A stretch of DNA of 64,000 bases from an uncultured Chitinophaga sp. (GCA_902168205.1 CABHOK010000002.1:186001-250000); one strand, 5' to 3'. Positions 42,391 through 51,914 are shown, numbered from the stretch's first letter. The notes: generated by a model not told the origin, from the sequence alone. Program-made: numbers and translations.

Positions 42391-43203
42391 ATGAATATTC
42401 TCGATAAGATCATTGAACAAAAACGCAAAGAGGTAGAAGAGCGAAAAAGCCTGTACCCGGTAAAACTGCTGGAGAAAGGAATTTACTTTTCGACACTGCC
42501 GGTTTCGATGAAGAAATATATACTGCGCGAAGACAAGACCGGTATCATTGCCGAGTTTAAGCGGCAGTCGCCATCCAAAGGTACAATCAACGCGCATGCT
42601 TCGGTTGAACGTACATCTATAGGCTATATGCAGGCCGGTGCTTCAGCACTCTCTGTACTGACAGATAAACAATTTTTCGGTGGTACGAATGATGACCTGA
42701 TGATTGCGCGGAAATTTAATTTCTGCCCGATTATCCGTAAAGATTTTACGATCGATGAATATCAGATTGTCGAAGCAAAATCCATCGGGGCCGATGCTAT
42801 ACTGTTGATTGCTGCTGTACTCGAACCGAAGCAAGTAAAAGAGTTAACCGACTTTGCACATACGTTTGGGCTGGAGGTGTTGCTGGAAGTACACGATGAA
42901 GATGAATTGAAGCGAAACCTGGAAGCAGGAGCGGACCTGATCGGTGTTAACAACCGTAATCTGAAAACATTTGAAGTCGGCATCGAAGTATCGAAACGAC
43001 TGGCATCGCTTATACCCGATTCGGCAGTAAAAGTATCTGAGAGTGGAATTTCTTCGGTGGATACTATACTTGAATTAAAGAAGTATGGCTACCGCGGATT
43101 CCTGATGGGAGAGAACTTTATGAAACACAGCAGACCCGAGCAAGCTGCCATGGAGTTTATGGACGAACTCCGAAAAACAGAAGGACTTAAACTAAATGCA
43201 TAG
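42391..43203 (+). CDS. trpC: Indole-3-glycerol phosphate synthase
   Basis: 270-aa TIM barrel. The N-terminal helix ILDKIIEQKRKEVEERK is characteristic. IIAEFKRQSPSKG (catalytic Lys), ALSVLTDKQFFGG, PIIRKDFTIDEYQI, LEVHDEDELKR, GVNNRNLKTFEV and SESGI follow in order. It cyclises CdRP to indole-3-glycerol phosphate. Separate from trpF, unlike the enterobacterial fusion. Confidence 0.95.
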   Translation: MNILDKIIEQKRKEVEERKSLYPVKLLEKGIYFSTLPVSMKKYILREDKTGIIAEFKRQSPSKGTINAHASVERTSIGYMQAGASALSVLTDKQFFGGTNDDLMIARKFNFCPIIRKDFTIDEYQIVEAKSIGADAILLIAAVLEPKQVKELTDFAHTFGLEVLLEVHDEDELKRNLEAGADLIGVNNRNLKTFEVGIEVSKRLASLIPDSAVKVSESGISSVDTILELKKYGYRGFLMGENFMKHSRPEQAAMEFMDELRKTEGLKLNA

Positions 43204-43225
43204 TATATAACTATAGTTATCGTAT

Positions 43226-43852
43226 ATGGAGGTGAAGCTGAAAGTTTGTGGAATGCGGGATGCAGAGAATCTGTTGAGTGTAGCGGCATTGCGACCAGAC
43301 TATATGGGCTTTATCTTCTATCAAAAATCACCACGCTTTGTCGGGGAAGACTTTCAGGTACCGAAATCTTTTCCGGCTGATATAAAAAAGGTAGGTGTGT
43401 TTGTAAATGAGACACCTGAAAAAATGCTTGCTATAGCCCGCATGTTGCAGCTTGATTATTTGCAGCTGCATGGAAATGAATCAGTAGAAGTTTGTGCTAC
43501 CATCAGGCAGGCAGGCATTGGTGTTATCAAGGTTTTTTCAGTAGGCGATGATTTTGATTTTGCAGTAACAAAGCCATATCAATCTTCAGTCGATTTCTTT
43601 TTGTTCGATACAAAAGGTAAATACTACGGAGGAAACGCGCAGGTATTTGATTGGACTGTGCTAAATCGATACGATCAACAAATACCATTCTTCCTCAGCG
43701 GAGGCATCACACCCGACAATGTTATAAATATAGCATCGTTAAGGATTATGAACCTTCATGCATTGGACGTAAACAGCGGAGTAGAGATACAACCCGCGCT
43801 CAAAAGCGTTGAAAAGCTAAACACACTCATTACACAAGTATCGATACTATAA
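43226..43852 (+). CDS. trpF: Phosphoribosylanthranilate isomerase
   Basis: 208-aa TIM barrel isomerase with the general-base Cys in KVCGMRDAENL, YMGFIFYQKSPRFV, KVGVFVNETPEKM, LQLHGNES, and the phosphate loop FFLSGGITPDNV with LDVNSGVE. It performs the Amadori rearrangement before TrpC. Short spacing (22 nt) to trpC. Confidence 0.94.
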   Translation: MEVKLKVCGMRDAENLLSVAALRPDYMGFIFYQKSPRFVGEDFQVPKSFPADIKKVGVFVNETPEKMLAIARMLQLDYLQLHGNESVEVCATIRQAGIGVIKVFSVGDDFDFAVTKPYQSSVDFFLFDTKGKYYGGNAQVFDWTVLNRYDQQIPFFLSGGITPDNVINIASLRIMNLHALDVNSGVEIQPALKSVEKLNTLITQVSIL

Positions 43853-43937
43853 ATCGTGGACACGTGCATAGATCACACTCACATCACCATCACACCAATC
43901 GTGTAACCAGTAGCCAGTAACCAGAAGCTTTAAGAAT

Positions 43938-45119
43938 ATGAAATATACAGTTGACCAACGCGGATACTACGGACAATTCGGGGGTGCATACATCCCTGAA
44001 ATGCTATATCCCAATGTAGAGGAACTTCGGAATAAATATCTTCAGATCATTCAGAGCGATGACTTTAAGAAGGAGTTCCAAGACTTGCTAAAGAACTATG
44101 TAGGACGCCCTACGCCTTTATACCATGCCGCACGCATGTCGGAGAAATATGGCGCCAAAATATACCTGAAGCGCGAAGACCTTTGTCATACCGGTGCACA
44201 CAAGGTAAACAATACCATAGGACAGATCCTGCTGGCGAAACGCCTGGGCAAAGAGAAGATCATTGCCGAGACAGGTGCCGGTCAGCACGGTGTTGCAACG
44301 GCTACGGTATGCGCACTGATGGGTATGGAATGTGTCGTATACATGGGCAAGGTTGATATGGAGCGGCAACGCCCCAACGTAGAACGTATGCGCATCCTGG
44401 GAGCAAAGGTTGTACCTGCCCTGAGCGGCAGCATGACATTGAAAGATGCGACCAACGAAGCGTTACGTCACTGGATCAACAATCCAACCGATACACACTA
44501 TATCATTGGTTCTGTTGTAGGTCCGCACCCGTATCCGGATATGGTGGCGAGATTTCAATCGGTGATCAGCGAAGAGATGAAAAAGCAATTGCAGGAAGAG
44601 ATCGGTAATCCGTTCCCTGACTATGTATTTGCCTGCGTAGGTGGCGGCAGTAATGCAGCCGGTGCATTCTATCATTTCCTCGATGATGAGCATGTAAATT
44701 TAGTGGGTGTGGAAGCGGCTGGTAAAGGTGTTGACTCAGGCGAGTCTGCGGCAACAACCGCGCTTGGAAAAGTAGGTGTACTGCATGGCAGTAAGATGTT
44801 GCTGATGCAAACTGAAGATGGACAGGTAGTGGAACCTCATTCCATATCGGCAGGTTTGGACTATCCCGGAATAGGTCCGATGCATGCACACTTGTTTGAG
44901 ACAGGCCGCGTAAAATTTGTAAGCGCTACCGATGATGAAGCGATGAAAGCCGGCATCGAGCTGGGTAAACTGGAAGGAATTATACCGGCTATAGAATCCG
45001 CTCACGCATTGGCTGCACTTAATCAGTTTGAATTTGATAAGGATGATGTTGTGGTCGTTAATCTTTCCGGAAGAGGCGATAAAGACCTGGAGACCTATAT
45101 CCGATGGGGTAAATATTAA
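43938..45119 (+). CDS. trpB: Tryptophan synthase beta chain
   Basis: 393-aa PLP enzyme of the TrpB1 type. The PLP lysine is in [10 protein letters not shown], the substrate loop [13 protein letters not shown], the phosphate-binding loop GGGSNAAG, and the late region [11 protein letters not shown] and LSGRGDKD. It joins indole to serine in an alpha2beta2 complex with TrpA, encoded 52 nt downstream. Confidence 0.96.
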   Translation: MKYTVDQRGYYGQFGGAYIPEMLYPNVEELRNKYLQIIQSDDFKKEFQDLLKNYVGRPTPLYHAARMSEKYGAKIYLKREDLCHTGAHKVNNTIGQILLAKRLGKEKIIAETGAGQHGVATATVCALMGMECVVYMGKVDMERQRPNVERMRILGAKVVPALSGSMTLKDATNEALRHWINNPTDTHYIIGSVVGPHPYPDMVARFQSVISEEMKKQLQEEIGNPFPDYVFACVGGGSNAAGAFYHFLDDEHVNLVGVEAAGKGVDSGESAATTALGKVGVLHGSKMLLMQTEDGQVVEPHSISAGLDYPGIGPMHAHLFETGRVKFVSATDDEAMKAGIELGKLEGIIPAIESAHALAALNQFEFDKDDVVVVNLSGRGDKDLETYIRWGKY

Positions 45120-45171
45120 CAGTATACTATTTATCCGAAATCTTCAGTCTTAAACATCAACCTCAGAAAAA

Positions 45172-45948
45172 ATGAAAAACAGAATAACCGAACTATTCGC
45201 TAAAAAGAAAGGAAATATATTAAATGTATACTATACGGCTGGCTTCCCGGCTTTGAACGATACGGTACGCATAGCCCAGGCGTTGGAGAAGGCTGGTGCC
45301 GATATCATTGAGATCGGTATACCGTTTTCCGATCCGGTTGCCGATGGACCTACCATCCAGGAGAGTAACAAGATCGCGCTTGACAACGGCATGACATTAC
45401 ACCTGCTGCTGGAGCAGGTAAAGGAGATACGCAAAACCGTATCGCTCCCTATTATACTCATGGGCTATATCAATCCCGTGATTCAATATGGTGTTGAGAA
45501 GTTTGCCAAAGATGCTTCTGCATTGGGAGTGGATGGTGTTATTATACCCGACCTGCCGCTGCATGAGTTTGAGGAACAGTATAAAGCACTTTTCAAATCG
45601 CTGAACCTCTGCAATACGTTTCTGATATCACCCACAACATCGGAAGAGCGCATTCGCAAGATTGATGCTGCCACAGAAGGATTTATATATGCGGTATCAG
45701 CATCCAGTATAACCGGTGCCAAAGGCGATTTCTCTTCTGAACAAGTGCAGTATTTTGAACGTCTGCAGAACCTGAAACTGAAGAATCCGTTCCTGATCGG
45801 ATTCGGTATATCCAATCATTCAACGTTTGCCAAAGCCTCGCAGTATAGTGCTGGTGCTATTGTAGGGAGTGCTTTCATTAATTTGTTGCGCGAAGCGAAA
45901 GATATATCGGCTGATGTTGATGCATTCGTCAAGTCACTGAAAAAGTAA
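45172..45948 (+). CDS. trpA: Tryptophan synthase alpha chain
   Basis: 258-aa TIM barrel. Catalytic Glu is in DIIEIGIPFSDPVADGP and catalytic Asp in LGVDGVIIPDLPLHE, followed by FLISPTTSEERI, SSITGAKG and IGFGISNHSTFAKA. It releases indole from indole-3-glycerol phosphate and channels it to TrpB. Confidence 0.95.
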   Translation: MKNRITELFAKKKGNILNVYYTAGFPALNDTVRIAQALEKAGADIIEIGIPFSDPVADGPTIQESNKIALDNGMTLHLLLEQVKEIRKTVSLPIILMGYINPVIQYGVEKFAKDASALGVDGVIIPDLPLHEFEEQYKALFKSLNLCNTFLISPTTSEERIRKIDAATEGFIYAVSASSITGAKGDFSSEQVQYFERLQNLKLKNPFLIGFGISNHSTFAKASQYSAGAIVGSAFINLLREAKDISADVDAFVKSLKK

Positions 45949-45998
45949 AACCCAAATCCCAATAAAACCCAACTACAAACCTAACGTCTACCCGTGCT

Positions 45999-47009
45999 AT
46001 GATCATTCAACTAAACCCAACGATCGCACCTCCGGACAGAGAGGCTATCATTACGAAAGTAAAAAGTCTGGAGTATAAAACTACCGAGGTAAAAACGCAG
46101 AAAGGTTCTTACCTCGTAGCTATCGGTAAGAAAGATTTTGACATTCGCCAGCTCGGACATTTGCAAGGCATTGCCGATATACATCGTGTGTCTGACGACT
46201 ATAAACTTGTCTCACGCAAGTGGAAAGTTGGTCGCACACATATTGATCTCGGTGATGGTGTTGTGATCGGTGACGGAAACCTGTCGATCATGGCAGGTCC
46301 GTGTTCCATCGAGAACGAAGAGCAGGTACAAAGAACAATCGATCACCTGGTAAAGAACGGTGTCCGCATTATGCGCGGTGGTGTATTTAAACCCCGCAGC
46401 TCTCCGTATGCTTTCCGTGGACTTGGTATAGATGGTTTGAAGATGTGGTATACACTTGCAAAGAAGGCCGGTATAAAAATTATCACAGAGGTAATGCAGG
46501 TAAGTCAGATTGCCGAGATGTATGATTACGTTGATGTATTCCAGGTAGGTGCACGCAATACACAAAATTTTAACCTGCTGGATGAACTCGGCAAAGTTGA
46601 CAAAGCGGTGATGATCAAGCGTGGTATATCCGGCACGATAGAAGAGTTATTGTATTCCGCAGAATATGTATTTGCTGCGGGCAATGAAAAGCTGATTCTG
46701 TGCGAGCGTGGTATACGCACGTATGAACGTGCAAGCCGAAACACACTCGATGTAAATGCTATACCCATTCTGAAAGAGAAAACACATTTGCCTGTGGTGG
46801 CTGATCCATCGCACGGTATAGGCATTCGTGAATTTGTAGAGCCGGTAGCACTCGCGGCCGTAATGGCGGGAGCCGATGGTATTATTTATGAAACGCACCA
46901 GGAGCCCGAGAAAGCTGCATCAGATGGACAACAGACGTTGGACTTTGAGGAGTCGACTAACCTGATCAATCGTCTGAAGAAGACATCTACACTTTTGCAG
47001 AGCTTCTGA
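45999..47009 (+). CDS. aroF: 3-deoxy-7-phosphoheptulonate (DAHP) synthase, AroF/type I-beta
   Basis: 336 aa with an N-terminal ferredoxin-like regulatory domain (residues 1-70) and a TIM-barrel core. The core shows SIMAGPCSIENEEQV, KPRSSPYAFRGLGIDGL, VFQVGARNTQNF, MIKRGISGTIEEL and VVADPSHGIG. It catalyses the entry step of the shikimate route, and its N-terminal domain often senses an aromatic end product. Being the last gene of the trp operon, it links precursor supply to Trp demand through the attenuator. Confidence 0.93.
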   Translation: MIIQLNPTIAPPDREAIITKVKSLEYKTTEVKTQKGSYLVAIGKKDFDIRQLGHLQGIADIHRVSDDYKLVSRKWKVGRTHIDLGDGVVIGDGNLSIMAGPCSIENEEQVQRTIDHLVKNGVRIMRGGVFKPRSSPYAFRGLGIDGLKMWYTLAKKAGIKIITEVMQVSQIAEMYDYVDVFQVGARNTQNFNLLDELGKVDKAVMIKRGISGTIEELLYSAEYVFAAGNEKLILCERGIRTYERASRNTLDVNAIPILKEKTHLPVVADPSHGIGIREFVEPVALAAVMAGADGIIYETHQEPEKAASDGQQTLDFEESTNLINRLKKTSTLLQSF

Positions 47010-47030
47010 TTTTTTTCAATCTATACTATA

Positions 47031-47074
47031 CGCGGCAGCAAGGTATATATCATGCCTTGCTGCCGCGTTTTTTT
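47031..47074 (+). terminator. Rho-independent terminator of the trp operon
   Basis: Perfect 13-bp stem CGCGGCAGCAAGG (47031-47043) with CCTTGCTGCCGCG (47055-47067), followed by seven T. It lies between the convergent trp operon and aminopeptidase gene. Confidence 0.95.
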
Positions 47075-47075
47075 A

Positions 47076-48944
47076 TTACTTCAAAAGTTTATCTAAACTA
47101 TTAACCGCCACGAAATGGTAGTTAGGACGCGCTTTGGTATAAATGGAAGTTGCGAGCTTTTTACCCTCTGCCGTTTTGATAAGTTCACTATATAAAGGCA
47201 TCAGGAATTTTCTACGACCGGTGTTGGTCAGGAACGTTTCAATTTTCGGATATACTTTTTCATAGCCGTTACGAATAGCAATCACGCCCCATGCTGTGAT
47301 GATCTCAGAGTTGCCCGACTCGGTAAATTTACCGAGTTTATCAAGTGAAACCATCTGCTGCTGTGTTAATGTATCCGGAAGGTTTTTGAGGAAGTGCAGC
47401 CATTCATGTGTACTCCATTTTGATGTTGCCTCCGTTTGTATAGCCTTACCGGATTTCCATTGCGTTAAGGTTTCGTCCACTTTTGTAAAACGATCCGCTA
47501 CCGGTGTCGGGCAATAGGAGGGGAGCCCTTCGGTATATATCCAGTCGTTGAATAAAGAATCGGGTAACGCTATGGTAAATTTGGATTGGTAGTAATTCTT
47601 GATAAAAGGAATGAACTCTTCCGTTGTCATCACTTTAAACGCATTCTGCGTGAAGTAATCTTTAACAAACTGATCGAACTTCTCGCGGCCGTTTTGCTCT
47701 TCGATCGTGCGCAGAAAATAATAGCCTTTGTTATAGGCAATGGTAGTTACACCATCATCCGGATTACGATCGTCAAGGTTTAGTTTCAGTTTGGTATCGG
47801 CAGCGTGCCCTTCATCCGTTAATGATTTTATTTCTTCTTTTACTTCCTGCAGGTTTAGAGACGCAAGCATTTCGGCATAGTCCTTACCATATAGTTTTTC
47901 CATGATTCGCGTTTCGAAATATACCGTGAAGCCTTCGTTCAGCCAGAAGTCATTCCAGGTAGCATTTGTTACCAGGTTGCCAGACCAGCTATGCGCAAGC
48001 TCATGTGCAATGAGCGATGTGAGGGAACGATCGCCCGCCAATATAGTCGGTGTCGCAAACGTAAGCCGTGGATTTTCCATGCCCCCAAATGGGAAGCTTG
48101 GAGGTAGCACCAATACATCATAACGTTCCCATTGATATTTACCATAGAGCGCTTCCGCACCGGCAATCATTTTTTCAAGATCAGCAAACTCCCATGCGCA
48201 AGTATCTACCAGCGAAGGTTCAGCATATATACCACTGCGCTCGCTGATAGGGGTGAAAGCAATATCGCCAACCGACAACGCCAGCAGGTACGATGGTATA
48301 GGTTGCTTCATGGAGAAAGTATATATACCGGTCGCATTTTTGATTTGCGGGTTAGAGGCACTCATCAAGGCCAGCAGATCTTTGGGTACTGTAACTTCTG
48401 CATCGTAGGTAAAGCGCACACCAGGGGAATCCTGGCAAGGTACCCAGCTTCTCGCTAATATAGCCTGTGATTGTGTGAAGAGGAACGGATGTTTTTTACC
48501 TGCCGTCTGTTGTGCACTTAACCACTGCAATGCCTCTGCCTCCGGACTTGTGTGATAGGTGATGGATACTTCCGTTGTACCCGGCTTCAGCATTACCGCG
48601 AGTGCCTGTCCCAGCGTTGAATCAGCATCGGCCAATCTATACTCTGTGGGAGCATCGTTGTTGAGCGTTACTTTTTCGATGGAGAGTCCCTTGGTATCAA
48701 AGGTTATCAGATCAGCGTCTGCATTGGCTTCAATCGTCCAGGTAGCCACAGCGTTGATGATCTTCTTATCAAAATCAACAGCGGCTTTCCAGTGCAGATG
48801 TTTTACGCGGGCTTCGGCAGGTTGTGCGTATGAGTGCGGATCAGTTGGCTTCATTACAGTTTCAGTTGTTTTTTTAGGTTGGCAAGCGATTAACAGGTAC
48901 AATACAAGTACATAACTTAGTTTTGTGATGATCTTAATCTTCAT
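47076..48944 (-). CDS. M1 family metallo-aminopeptidase, lipoprotein (LTA4-hydrolase-like)
   Basis: I start at ATG 48944 (622 aa), since the longer frame begins at TTG and places the signal peptide internally. From there KIKIITKLSYVLVLYLLIAC is a lipoprotein signal with lipobox LIAC. The M1 signature is complete: GGMENPRLTF, zinc site HELAHSWSGNLV with the third ligand in NEGFTVYFE. The C-terminal helical domain (LTA4 hydrolase C-domain-like) is present, as in bacterial aminopeptidases related to LTA4 hydrolase. Likely outer-membrane- or periplasm-anchored peptide trimming. Confidence 0.92.
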   Translation of the reverse strand: MKIKIITKLSYVLVLYLLIACQPKKTTETVMKPTDPHSYAQPAEARVKHLHWKAAVDFDKKIINAVATWTIEANADADLITFDTKGLSIEKVTLNNDAPTEYRLADADSTLGQALAVMLKPGTTEVSITYHTSPEAEALQWLSAQQTAGKKHPFLFTQSQAILARSWVPCQDSPGVRFTYDAEVTVPKDLLALMSASNPQIKNATGIYTFSMKQPIPSYLLALSVGDIAFTPISERSGIYAEPSLVDTCAWEFADLEKMIAGAEALYGKYQWERYDVLVLPPSFPFGGMENPRLTFATPTILAGDRSLTSLIAHELAHSWSGNLVTNATWNDFWLNEGFTVYFETRIMEKLYGKDYAEMLASLNLQEVKEEIKSLTDEGHAADTKLKLNLDDRNPDDGVTTIAYNKGYYFLRTIEEQNGREKFDQFVKDYFTQNAFKVMTTEEFIPFIKNYYQSKFTIALPDSLFNDWIYTEGLPSYCPTPVADRFTKVDETLTQWKSGKAIQTEATSKWSTHEWLHFLKNLPDTLTQQQMVSLDKLGKFTESGNSEIITAWGVIAIRNGYEKVYPKIETFLTNTGRRKFLMPLYSELIKTAEGKKLATSIYTKARPNYHFVAVNSLDKLLK

Positions 48945-48991
48945 ACCTTCGAATTTATAAGACAAACTACTATATTTTTTATTGAACGACT

Positions 48992-49342
48992 ATGACCGTA
49001 TACGGAATTAAAAATTGCAACACCGTAAAGACTGCACTCGACTGGTTGAAGAAGCACAACATAGAGTTCGAGTTTCACGATTACAAAACAAAAGGCATTA
49101 ACGATGCGCGTTTAAAAGACTGGAGCAAGCAGGTAGGATGGGAGAGTCTGGTAAACAAGCGTGGCACCACCTGGCGTCAGTTGGACGAAGTCACACAAGC
49201 CGGTGTGAAGAATGAATCATCTGCCGTAGCACTAATGAAAGAGAAGACCAGCGTAATTAAACGCCCGTTGATCGAGCACGATGGAAAAGTATTGGCGCTT
49301 GGCTTTGACGAGCAGGAGTATAAGAAGGTATTTAACAAGTAA
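48992..49342 (+). CDS. Spx/ArsC-family thioredoxin-fold protein (YffB-like)
   Basis: 116 aa, small thioredoxin-like fold: TVYGIKNCNTVKTALDWLKKH at the N-terminus, KDWSKQVGWESLVNKRGTTW, and the C-terminal KRPLIEHDGKVLALGFDEQEY with the KRP cis-proline region. Only one cysteine (NCNT) is at the active site, as in YffB-type proteins rather than CxxC Spx of Firmicutes. Arsenate reductase activity is doubtful for this group; a glutathione- or thiol-linked redox role is possible. Confidence 0.88.
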   Translation: MTVYGIKNCNTVKTALDWLKKHNIEFEFHDYKTKGINDARLKDWSKQVGWESLVNKRGTTWRQLDEVTQAGVKNESSAVALMKEKTSVIKRPLIEHDGKVLALGFDEQEYKKVFNK

Positions 49343-49362
49343 ATCTTATTTGAAAATCTGCT

Positions 49363-49571
49363 ATGTGTGATAAAGAACTAACTGACTTAAGAGCAATTAT
49401 TTCAAAAGGCCAGAAGACTTTGGTGCATGGATTGAAAATTTGTCTGGAGTTTACGGTGCAGGAGAGACGGTAGCAGAAGTCAGGGAGAATCTTGCGGCTG
49501 GGCGCATTATATTAAACACAATGAAGTCCACTGTGTGGTTAAAGAACGTGATGTATAAATTTATATACTAG
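49363..49571 (+). pseudogene. Frameshifted relic of a HicB-family antitoxin gene
   Basis: From ATG 49363 the frame reads MCDKELTDLRAIISKGQ. One missing base near 49410-49413 shifts it into the frame FGAWIENLSGVYGAGETVAEVREN, which continues to TAG at 49569-49571. Joined, these give the N-terminal half of a HicB-like protein (..xAxxENxxGVYGAGETVxEVxENL). The C-terminal HTH half is missing and replaced by unrelated codons. No hicA toxin is nearby. It occupies most of the 309-nt gap between the Spx-like gene and the tRNA. Confidence 0.6.
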
Positions 49572-49608
49572 TTGTATAGCTGTCTTTTAAGTATAGTATT
49601 AAAAACAA

Positions 49609-49648
49609 AAAAGCCACTTACTCGAACATCTGTAAGTGGCTTTTTTTT
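49609..49648. terminator. Bidirectional Rho-independent terminator
   Basis: Perfect 13-bp stem AAAAGCCACTTAC (49609-49621) with GTAAGTGGCTTTT (49632-49644), 10-nt loop. T runs exist on both strands: eight T on the plus strand and a T-rich tail on the minus strand after the tRNA. Confidence 0.92.
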
Positions 49649-49651
49649 AAG

Positions 49652-49725
49652 TGGGCCCAGCTGGGCACGATCCAGCGACCCCCTGATTATGAGTCAGGTG
49701 CTCTAACCAGCTGAGCTATGGGCCC
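49652..49725 (-). tRNA. tRNA with CAU anticodon (Ile2 or elongator Met)
   Basis: 74-nt cloverleaf: acceptor GGGCCCA/TGGGCCC, D stem GCTC/GAGC, anticodon stem CCTGA/TCAGG with loop CTCATAA, variable GGGTC, T stem GCTGG/CCAGC. The discriminator is A and no CCA is encoded. The T loop reads ATCGTGC instead of TTCRANY, so the 54-58 pair is A-T rather than T-A. The GGTCGCTGG stretch resembles tRNA-Ile2, but CAU alone cannot separate lysidine-modified Ile2 from Met. It is followed by a strong terminator and flanked by no other RNA genes. Confidence 0.93.
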
Positions 49726-49819
49726 AAAATTGGACTGCAAACGTAATGTTTTCTGTAAGTTTTCCAAAGGCCGAAGGGCAAAAAAATATCAAAATGATAG
49801 GATGTGGGGTGGGGCAGTC

Positions 49820-49851
49820 AAAAAAAAGAGGCCCGTTCGTGTCAGGCCTCT
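49820..49851 (-). terminator. Rho-independent terminator of the CHASE3-GAF gene
   Basis: On the minus strand the stem GAGGCC (49850-49845) pairs with GGCCTC (49833-49828) and is followed by eight T (49827-49820), 25 nt after the stop codon. Confidence 0.85.
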
Positions 49852-49875
49852 CTTCACAAGCAAGATCAATTATAA

Positions 49876-51456
49876 CTACACCTGCGCCATCAGGTGAACG
49901 TTCTCGGCTTCAGCGCGTTTGCGTGCCATGGCTTCCTGCGTGGCAACGAGCTCTTCCATATTCTGACGCAGCTCTTCTTCGGTGGCGCGCATTTCTTCGG
50001 CCTGCTGTTGTGAAGTTGCCAGCAGCAATTTCATTTGCTCGGTTGTCCTTGCGCTCTGTAAAGCAGAGGCTACAAACTCGCCAGCCTTCTCCATGAAGAG
50101 TACCTGGTGCTTCTCAAATTTTTCGAGGCCGGCTATTTCGATGATGGCTTCGATCTTATCATTGTATTTCATCGGTACAATCAGAACACAGCTTGGCGTT
50201 GTCTCACCCATGCCCGAAGTGATATAGGTATATCCCTGCGGCAGTTTGGTTAACATCGTAGTTTCTCCTTCCAGGAAAGTCTGGCCGATCAAACCTACCC
50301 CTATATCAATTCTGCGCTCTACAAATTTCTTCCGGTCGTATGCATGGCAGGCAGCAAGTTCCAGGTACTCATTTTTGCCTTCATCATTTTTCAAAACAAA
50401 TAATCCACCTTGCAGCGCACCCATATATTTAGTCAGGAACCTTACAACTTCGTCTGCCAATACCGTCAGGTTGCCTTGATTGTTTCGTACGGTTTCTGAA
50501 ATTTTAGTAAGGCCTTCATTACTCCATAAACGCGTCTCTTCTTCGCGCTTCATTTGGCGTAACTGATCTCTCATTTTAGTCAGTCGTCCGGCCAGGTTTG
50601 TTTCGTTTAGTGCCTTGTTCTCTTCATTCAGCGTTGCCCACTCCGTGGCATAGTTGCCATCGGCAATGTGTTCTATAAATTCACTGGCATGCTGCAGGTT
50701 TCGGATTGAATTCTCAACGAGTTCCTGGTGATCATTAACACGTATAGATGTGCCCGGGTTGAAGACATACTTCCGGTTGTTCTCTTCCAGGTCGGTGAGT
50801 AATTTTTGTCGTGAGCGATTGTCGTTCTTTATTTTGATCACGATAAATACAAGTGTTGGCAGTCCCACCAGAAGCAGAAAGAACTGCAGGTATAAATTAT
50901 TTCTGACAGCCGCCTGGTAACTCTCTTCTGCAGCGAGACTTTTTGCTTTTTCAAATTCAATGATCTTTCCGCCAATCTCATGCGTACGACTCCAAACGGT
51001 CATGCCACGGTCTTCCAGCATCATACTTTTGAATACTTCTGTACTGTCGAGTTTTGCCATCTCGATCATCTTCATATTGAAATCAACATACTCGTGGTAT
51101 ATTTTCTGAAGCTCTTTTATTCCGGATACATCGTAGCCTTCTTTGGCAAGTCTCTGTTCTATACTTTCAAAATGCGGCCACAGATAATTGATTGAGTTGG
51201 AAGTAGGCGTAAGCAATATTTCCTTCTTGCTAAGACCGTACGCTCTTACACCCAGGTCTATATTATTCAGAAATGTTATCAGCTTCTCTATATCTTTTAT
51301 CATTGCGTCTGATTCTTCCCGTATAGTGTTGTTCGTAACAATGGTTTCTTTATTCTGATACATTAACACGATGTTTATTACCAACAACGTAGCGATCAGA
51401 CTGATGGAGAATAAGATTATGTTCTTCCTGAGATAACGTTCAATTAAATTTTTCAT
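49876..51456 (-). CDS. CHASE3-GAF membrane sensor protein without output domain
   Basis: 526 aa. TM1 is FSISLIATLLVINIVLMY. The periplasmic CHASE3-like helical domain spans about 35-185 (IDLGVRAYGLSKKE), and TM2 is YLQFFLLLVGLPTLVFIVIKI. A HAMP-like linker precedes a GAF domain at about 320-470 (EYLELAACHAYDRKKFVERRIDIGVGLIGQTF). It ends in a coiled coil (QQQAEEMRATEEELRQNMEELVATQEAM). No histidine kinase, cyclase or methyl-accepting domain follows. In related Cytophagales proteins this coiled coil leads into further PAS or kinase modules. It may act through a partner. Confidence 0.85.
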   Translation of the reverse strand: MKNLIERYLRKNIILFSISLIATLLVINIVLMYQNKETIVTNNTIREESDAMIKDIEKLITFLNNIDLGVRAYGLSKKEILLTPTSNSINYLWPHFESIEQRLAKEGYDVSGIKELQKIYHEYVDFNMKMIEMAKLDSTEVFKSMMLEDRGMTVWSRTHEIGGKIIEFEKAKSLAAEESYQAAVRNNLYLQFFLLLVGLPTLVFIVIKIKNDNRSRQKLLTDLEENNRKYVFNPGTSIRVNDHQELVENSIRNLQHASEFIEHIADGNYATEWATLNEENKALNETNLAGRLTKMRDQLRQMKREEETRLWSNEGLTKISETVRNNQGNLTVLADEVVRFLTKYMGALQGGLFVLKNDEGKNEYLELAACHAYDRKKFVERRIDIGVGLIGQTFLEGETTMLTKLPQGYTYITSGMGETTPSCVLIVPMKYNDKIEAIIEIAGLEKFEKHQVLFMEKAGEFVASALQSARTTEQMKLLLATSQQQAEEMRATEEELRQNMEELVATQEAMARKRAEAENVHLMAQV

Positions 51457-51692
51457 AAAGCCACTCCGAATTTTTATCTGTTATTTTATTTTTTTCTTTT
51501 TATACTTCGATTGGTATATATACCTTCGATTACGGACATAGTGCTGTCAGGAATGTTGATCTAAAATTATAGCGTAATAGTACTGTGAGACTGTTCTATA
51601 GGCCCAAGAGGTAATTCACGATTTGTGATGGGTGTGCGGTTAGTTGCTTGCAAAAGTCTAACATTAACAGCAAGGTATATTTATGCAAATGA

Positions 51693-51914
51693 AGCGTACA
51701 ACATCATTGTAAGGTTCAGCATGCTTTTGAAAAAAGATATAGCAATTGTACGTCTTGCTACAAAAGATCTGCTCCGTGGATTTACGTAGTAGCAGCTCCG
51801 TATATCGGTCATTTGGCATTCAAGACATTTCAGGAAAATGTCTTTGCAGGTTATTTCATACCTGACGGAGAATAACAGAAGAAGCGCTTCGCCGGTTAGT
51901 CGAAGCGCTTCTTC
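51693..51914 (+). other. Possible gene relic ending in a strong hairpin
   Basis: The 490-nt gap 51457-51947 has no complete gene. An open frame from 51693 to TAA at 51873-51875 ends VAAPYIGHLAFKTFQENVF.., without a usable start. Two nucleotides after it begins a perfect 14-bp hairpin, GAAGAAGCGCTTCG (51878-51891) with CGAAGCGCTTCTTC (51901-51914), followed by only a weak T run. It could be a decayed gene with its terminator or a small RNA. I recognise no homologue. Confidence 0.35.
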
